Below are positions 25,740 to 28,484 of a stretch of DNA of 28,484 nucleotides, piece after piece. Below the pieces are notes generated by a model that had not been told where the DNA came from, searched no databases, and saw nothing but the letters and a program-made list of their open reading frames with translations. The stretch is from NCBI GenBank assembly GCA_964631295.1, contig CAZVXI010000028.1, forward strand, positions 1-28,484, in the 5' to 3' direction. The translations under genes were made by a program, and so were the position numbers. This stretch comes from CAZVXI01 sp964631295 (GTDB lineage Bacteria; Planctomycetota; Phycisphaerae; Phycisphaerales; SM1A02). How positions within the stretch are numbered: position 1 is the first letter of the stretch; the number at the start of each line of letters is the position of its first letter.

Positions 25740-27143
25740 ATGAGCGCCCCGGCATCCCCATTCCCATGCAGAATCCGCCTGTCGGCGATCGTCGCCGTCT
25801 CGGCCGTCTTGATCGTCGGTTGTGGGCCGGATCGTGCTGAACAGCGCCCGGCGTTTGTTGATCACGGCTCGAAGCCACACCTCGCAGACGCGTCCGACAC
25901 GCAGCACTCGCCGCAACGCAGCTCCGCCGCCGATGATGACCTGTACGCCCTGGCTGAACGCGATGTCGAAGCTTTCCTCCAACATCGTCGCGAGCGCCAG
26001 CAACGGCAGCATCCGTCCGGTGAGCCGGGCAACAAGGTTGATTTTCACGATGCTGCTCCTCAGCAGCCTGTCCGCCGGGCTTCCAGCAGCAACGGCGGCA
26101 AGGCACCGCCGATCGTCTGGAACGGGACCGGTGGAACCACGAACGTGATCCCCCCGCCGAGCGTCTCGGGCGGTGCGCCTCGAGATGACGCTGGTGGATC
26201 TTCTGAGAAAGTGCTCGCCCGGCCGGAACAACAGGCACACGACCTGGAAGTGGCAGACTTTCCGGATCGTATTGAACCGGCAGCGCCGCGCGCGGACCCG
26301 CAAGATGCCGACGAGCCCGGTGGCCAACTGGAGCGTGCCGAATCATCCAAACAACAGTCAGCCGAGCAACCGACTGAGCGCGATGAGTTGGGCGGCGGGG
26401 TAGAGGCGCTCGCGCCGACCTCACTCGAGCAGGTCGTCGTCGACCTCTCACGCGAACTCTATCAGCAGGCAGCCTATGCAGACATGCCGCTGCGTGAACT
26501 GCTCGTCATCGCTGCGACCTCGATGGTTGATCCGGATCGCGCGATCGAGCCGTCAGCGATCCCCGGACTGACCGATCGGGAGCGGGAAGTACTCAGCCAG
26601 TTCCAGCGTTTCTTCGCAACGCTCGGACGAGAACTCGATGGCTCACGCGAAGCGGATGAAGTGCTGACCGAATCACTCAACGACCTGCGTGAAGCACTCG
26701 ACCAGACGCCACCGCTGCAGATCGCCGCGGCTGCGCTGTGCACGTCCGTGCGCGGATTCGGCGATTACACGCCGTTCAACAAGTACGCCTTCATGGCTCA
26801 GGAAAAGCAGCAGGCAGTTGTGTACATCGAGATCGAGAACTTCAACAGTCGCACCAACGAGAAGGGCGACTGGGTGACGGAACTCTCGCAGGAGTTGACG
26901 ATCTATTCCGATCGCGACGGACTGCCGGTGTGGAGCGAGCCCTGGCAGAAAGCGGTCGATGTCAGCCGCAAACAGCGCCACGACTTCTTCACCGTGCAGA
27001 TTGTCACGCTTCCCAAGGCGCTGTCTGTCGGGAAATACTACTTCAAAATCCGCGTGCGCGACGAGAACACCGATGCGCTGGCTGAGCACTCGATTCCGTT
27101 CGAACTCGTCGCCGACCCGCGCATGGCGGTGAAGATTCCGTAG
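25740..27143 (+). CDS. Hypothetical lipoprotein with C-terminal beta domain
   Basis: I do not recognise a named family. The 467 residues begin with a signal peptide and lipobox (LIVGC, acylated Cys28). A disordered, Gln/Pro/Ala/Asp-rich linker (about 30-230) follows, then a helical part (LEQVVVDLSRELYQQAAYADMPLRELLVIAATSM, about 240-320) and a beta-rich domain (AAALCTSVRGFGDYTPFNKYAFMAQEKQQAVVYIEIENF..., about 345-465). The last part looks like a planctomycete-conserved domain that may bind a partner; function is unknown. AAGGAGG lies 12 bases before the ATG, a rather long but usable spacing. HolA ends 106 bases upstream on the same strand. Confidence 0.75.
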   Translation: MSAPASPFPCRIRLSAIVAVSAVLIVGCGPDRAEQRPAFVDHGSKPHLADASDTQHSPQRSSAADDDLYALAERDVEAFLQHRRERQQRQHPSGEPGNKVDFHDAAPQQPVRRASSSNGGKAPPIVWNGTGGTTNVIPPPSVSGGAPRDDAGGSSEKVLARPEQQAHDLEVADFPDRIEPAAPRADPQDADEPGGQLERAESSKQQSAEQPTERDELGGGVEALAPTSLEQVVVDLSRELYQQAAYADMPLRELLVIAATSMVDPDRAIEPSAIPGLTDREREVLSQFQRFFATLGRELDGSREADEVLTESLNDLREALDQTPPLQIAAAALCTSVRGFGDYTPFNKYAFMAQEKQQAVVYIEIENFNSRTNEKGDWVTELSQELTIYSDRDGLPVWSEPWQKAVDVSRKQRHDFFTVQIVTLPKALSVGKYYFKIRVRDENTDALAEHSIPFELVADPRMAVKIP

Positions 27144-27145
27144 CG

Positions 27146-27383
27146 GCGATTGCCGAGCGCGGCTTGTGGCACCTGCCGATGACCGAGTTGCGTGGCGTCG
27201 TCAATCCGGTGCTGCAACTGCGCAGCGCGCATTCAGGCGAGATGATCTACAATATGCGCATGCACGGTGTGCTGTTCTGCGGCACGATGTCACGTGAAGG
27301 TACATACCTGCCGCGCGGGCGATCCAGCCCGCGACAACTGGCGGACCGTCACGCTGACGCACAACAACACATCAGTCGTTTGA
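27146..27383 (+). pseudogene. Frameshifted remnant of the C-terminal module of a secreted (alkaline-phosphatase-like) protein
   Basis: Two adjacent frames read like one protein tail. The first, about 27149-27316, gives a protein-like segment including MTELRGVVNPVLQLRSAHSG, then EMIYNMRMHGVLF and REGTYLPR. The second, 27318-27383, gives GDPARDNWRTVTLTHNNTSVV and a stop. The join needs one extra or two missing bases near 27317. The order (NPVLQL...SGEMIY...RMHG...GTY...GDPARDNW) is my recollection of the C-terminal beta module of planctomycete phosphoesterase-type exoproteins. No start, signal peptide or catalytic domain precedes it, because the lipoprotein gene ends at 27143. I read it as a decayed fragment. 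Alternatives are a sequencing error in a small gene, or chance. Family assignment is tentative. Confidence 0.5.
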
Positions 27384-27417
27384 AGGCGTCTGGCTGGATT
27401 TCTGATATCGATCCGCC

Positions 27418-28245
27418 TCAGAATCGCAGTGTGACGCCAGCAAATATATTGACATCATCCGCGTCGCCAGTGAGGCCGAAGTTCACGCCGACGTCGAAAA
27501 CCAGGTCAGGCCGGGCAGCATATGTGACGCCAGTGCCAAAGAGAGCACGAAAATCCGTTGCAGAGTCGGTGCTGGCGATGCCGATCCCTTCGACATACAC
27601 GCCGACATCATCGGACAGGTCGAACCCGAGTACCCCAGTAGTCACGAACTCGGTGTCGTAGCCATCATCGGTTGCGTCATACACGAAGTCCGTCTCGAAC
27701 ATCAAACCAAGGCCGATGCTGTCCGTAAGGTCTGTTGCGAACGGAAAGATGAGTCCGCCCTCGGCGTGATCATTGCCCAACCCGCTGGATGCAGTTGGTA
27801 TCTTGATGAACGGCATGAATGCGAAGGCAGTCGCGCCGCCGTCGTTGCCCCAGAAGTTGATCTTCAGCCGTACCTGGCTGTCGCCGATGCCATCGCGTGT
27901 TTGCGTGGTATCGTCATCGTGCACGTAGGGATCAAACACAAGCTGAAGATCGACATCGTCAAGCAAACCAAGCTTGAGGTTCACTGGTGCGATTGTCAGT
28001 GTCTCAGCGCTGCCGTTGCGGGTGTAATCGAAGAAGCTCATCTCGAGCTGCACGGCGCCGGGGTCCACAGTGAACGGGCTTTCGGTGAAGTCGGGTCTGT
28101 CGGCGCTGAGTGGCCGCCAGAGTTCACGTGGCTTCGGATTCAAGAGCGTGTAGGGGTCTGACGCTGCCAGATCCTGGGCGATCGCGACATTCGACGCCAA
28201 GGCAAGGCAACTGATGCACAGGAGAACAGGAAGGTGACGGTTCAT
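27418..28245 (-). CDS. Outer-membrane transporter-like protein (phenol-degradation MetA family)
   Basis: A predicted outer-membrane protein of 275 residues. The signal peptide (MNRHLPVLLCISCLALASNVAIA) is cleaved before QDLAASDP. Next comes RPLSADRPDFTESPFTVDPGAVQLEM, a mark of the putative MetA-pathway outer-membrane family (PF13557-like), then about ten amphipathic strands, ending in NIFAGVTLRF with a terminal Phe. Substrate unknown; the phenol link is only historical. GGAG lies seven bases before the ATG. The gene is preceded by a strong promoter with two inverted-repeat operators, so it is probably tightly controlled. Confidence 0.83.
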   Translation of the reverse strand: MNRHLPVLLCISCLALASNVAIAQDLAASDPYTLLNPKPRELWRPLSADRPDFTESPFTVDPGAVQLEMSFFDYTRNGSAETLTIAPVNLKLGLLDDVDLQLVFDPYVHDDDTTQTRDGIGDSQVRLKINFWGNDGGATAFAFMPFIKIPTASSGLGNDHAEGGLIFPFATDLTDSIGLGLMFETDFVYDATDDGYDTEFVTTGVLGFDLSDDVGVYVEGIGIASTDSATDFRALFGTGVTYAARPDLVFDVGVNFGLTGDADDVNIFAGVTLRF

Positions 28246-28268
28246 TGGGAGACTCCAGTTATTTGAGG

Positions 28269-28288
28269 AATGTAGTACAAGCTACATT
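28269..28288. promoter_or_regulatory. Operator 1, downstream of the -10
   Basis: Perfect seven-base inverted repeat AATGTAG (28269-28275) and CTACATT (28282-28288) around six bases. It lies over the predicted start point and first transcribed bases. The core ATGTAG-N6-CTACAT is shared with operator 2. Confidence 0.7.
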
Positions 28289-28293
28289 CGTAT

Positions 28294-28322
28294 AGTGTAG
28301 CCGGTGCTACATCACCTGTCAA
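28294..28322 (-). promoter_or_regulatory. Sigma-70 type promoter of the 27418-28245 gene
   Basis: On the minus strand, a perfect TTGACA (28317-28322) is separated by exactly 17 bases (28300-28316) from TACACT (28294-28299). Transcription should begin near 28287-28288, giving a leader of about 43 bases with a GGAG site before the ATG at 28245. This is the best promoter in the window. Confidence 0.8.
28295..28312. promoter_or_regulatory. Operator 2, in the promoter spacer
   Basis: Near-perfect inverted repeat GTGTAG (28295-28300) and CTACAT (28307-28312), with six bases between and five matching arm pairs (TGTAG/CTACA). It sits in the spacer and overlaps the -10. Its centre is 25 bases from that of operator 1. 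Confidence 0.65.
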
Positions 28323-28389
28323 ACATCCCGAAATGCCGGCGTGGCAACGCAGATGGGAGCCTTCTCTGTCGAGTGCCGGAGCTTCAGGG

Positions 28390-28484
28390 TCAGTCGTTGA
28401 AGATGCCCTGTTCGTAGCGGGCGTGGCGATCGAGCCAGCTCTTTGAATACCACGGCCGCATCGGCTCGATGGTCGTGAAATCCC
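28390..28484 (-). CDS. C-terminal end of an unidentified protein (partial)
   Basis: Only the last 30 residues are present, running off the right edge: DFTTIEPMRPWYSKSWLDRH then ARYEQGIFND and a TGA at 28390-28392. Codon use resembles the neighbouring genes, and the aromatic, charged sequence looks like real protein. I cannot name the family. It reads towards the outer-membrane gene on the same strand, but the strong promoter in between suggests separate transcription. Confidence 0.55.
   Translation of the reverse strand, partial: DFTTIEPMRPWYSKSWLDRHARYEQGIFND

Noticed and set aside
27387..27661. Continuation of the plus-strand frame that opens at 27164
   Set aside because: Past the frameshift point the translation loses protein character and runs antisense to the outer-membrane gene; the true continuation is in another frame, ending at 27383.
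1..28484. CRISPR array, tRNA, insertion sequence, phage or defence genes
   Set aside because: No regularly spaced repeats, tRNA-like cloverleaf with CCA end, transposase or integrase motifs were seen on either strand by reading; a dedicated RNA search could still find a small RNA.

Overview
The window looks like a stretch of chromosome from an uncultured, GC-rich planctomycete, most likely of the Phycisphaerae. The evidence for this is the secreted protease ending in a dockerin-like DINGDLN...LSNWG tail, a protein with two DUF1080 domains, a VWA protein with a BatA-type N-terminus, many lipoproteins and outer-membrane barrels, and strong third-position GC bias that creates long antisense shadow frames. 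A run of exactly ten Ns at 3915-3924 shows that it is a scaffolded draft or metagenome assembly. I see no tRNA, rRNA, CRISPR array, insertion sequence, phage gene or defence island.

Layout. 10-2556: ComEC/Rec2 DNA-uptake channel (+). 2568-5613 (-): BatA/VWA protein broken only by the assembly gap, then an outer-membrane barrel protein. 5753-7435 (+): secreted matrixin-like metalloprotease. 7447-11465 (-): small membrane protein and trans-polyprenyl diphosphate synthase, then a ZIP metal transporter tightly coupled to a secreted LamG-like/EEP phosphoesterase. 11557-12420 (+): SAM methyltransferase with an intrinsic terminator. 12529-13993 (+): ArsR regulator, AHSA1/SRPBCC protein and small membrane protein behind an operator that touches the start codon. 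14151-14660 (+): isolated FliS. 14694-17515 (-): PhoU, UDP-sugar pyrophosphorylase, lipoprotein FKBP. 17638-19987 (+): PdxJ, DapA, Nudix hydrolase. 20021-24367 (-): NuoG-like subunit, double-DUF1080 protein, and a membrane protein built from two copies of one module. 24494-27143 (+): HolA and a planctomycete-type lipoprotein. 27146-27383 (+): frameshifted remnant of a larger secreted protein. 27418-28245 (-): outer-membrane protein behind a strong promoter with two operators. The window ends in a partial minus-strand gene.

Most genes are housekeeping: competence, isoprenoid chain, B6 and lysine biosynthesis, replication, phosphate control, complex I and sugar nucleotides. They sit in short, unrelated transcription units, as is usual in planctomycetes. 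I did not find a convincing new multi-gene system. The best leads are regulatory or evolutionary: the double operator at 28269-28312, the operator and probable leaderless start of the ArsR unit, the hidden pseudogene at 27146-27383, the duplicated membrane/PH-like protein, and an isolated NuoG that lacks most of the extra N7 cluster ligands.
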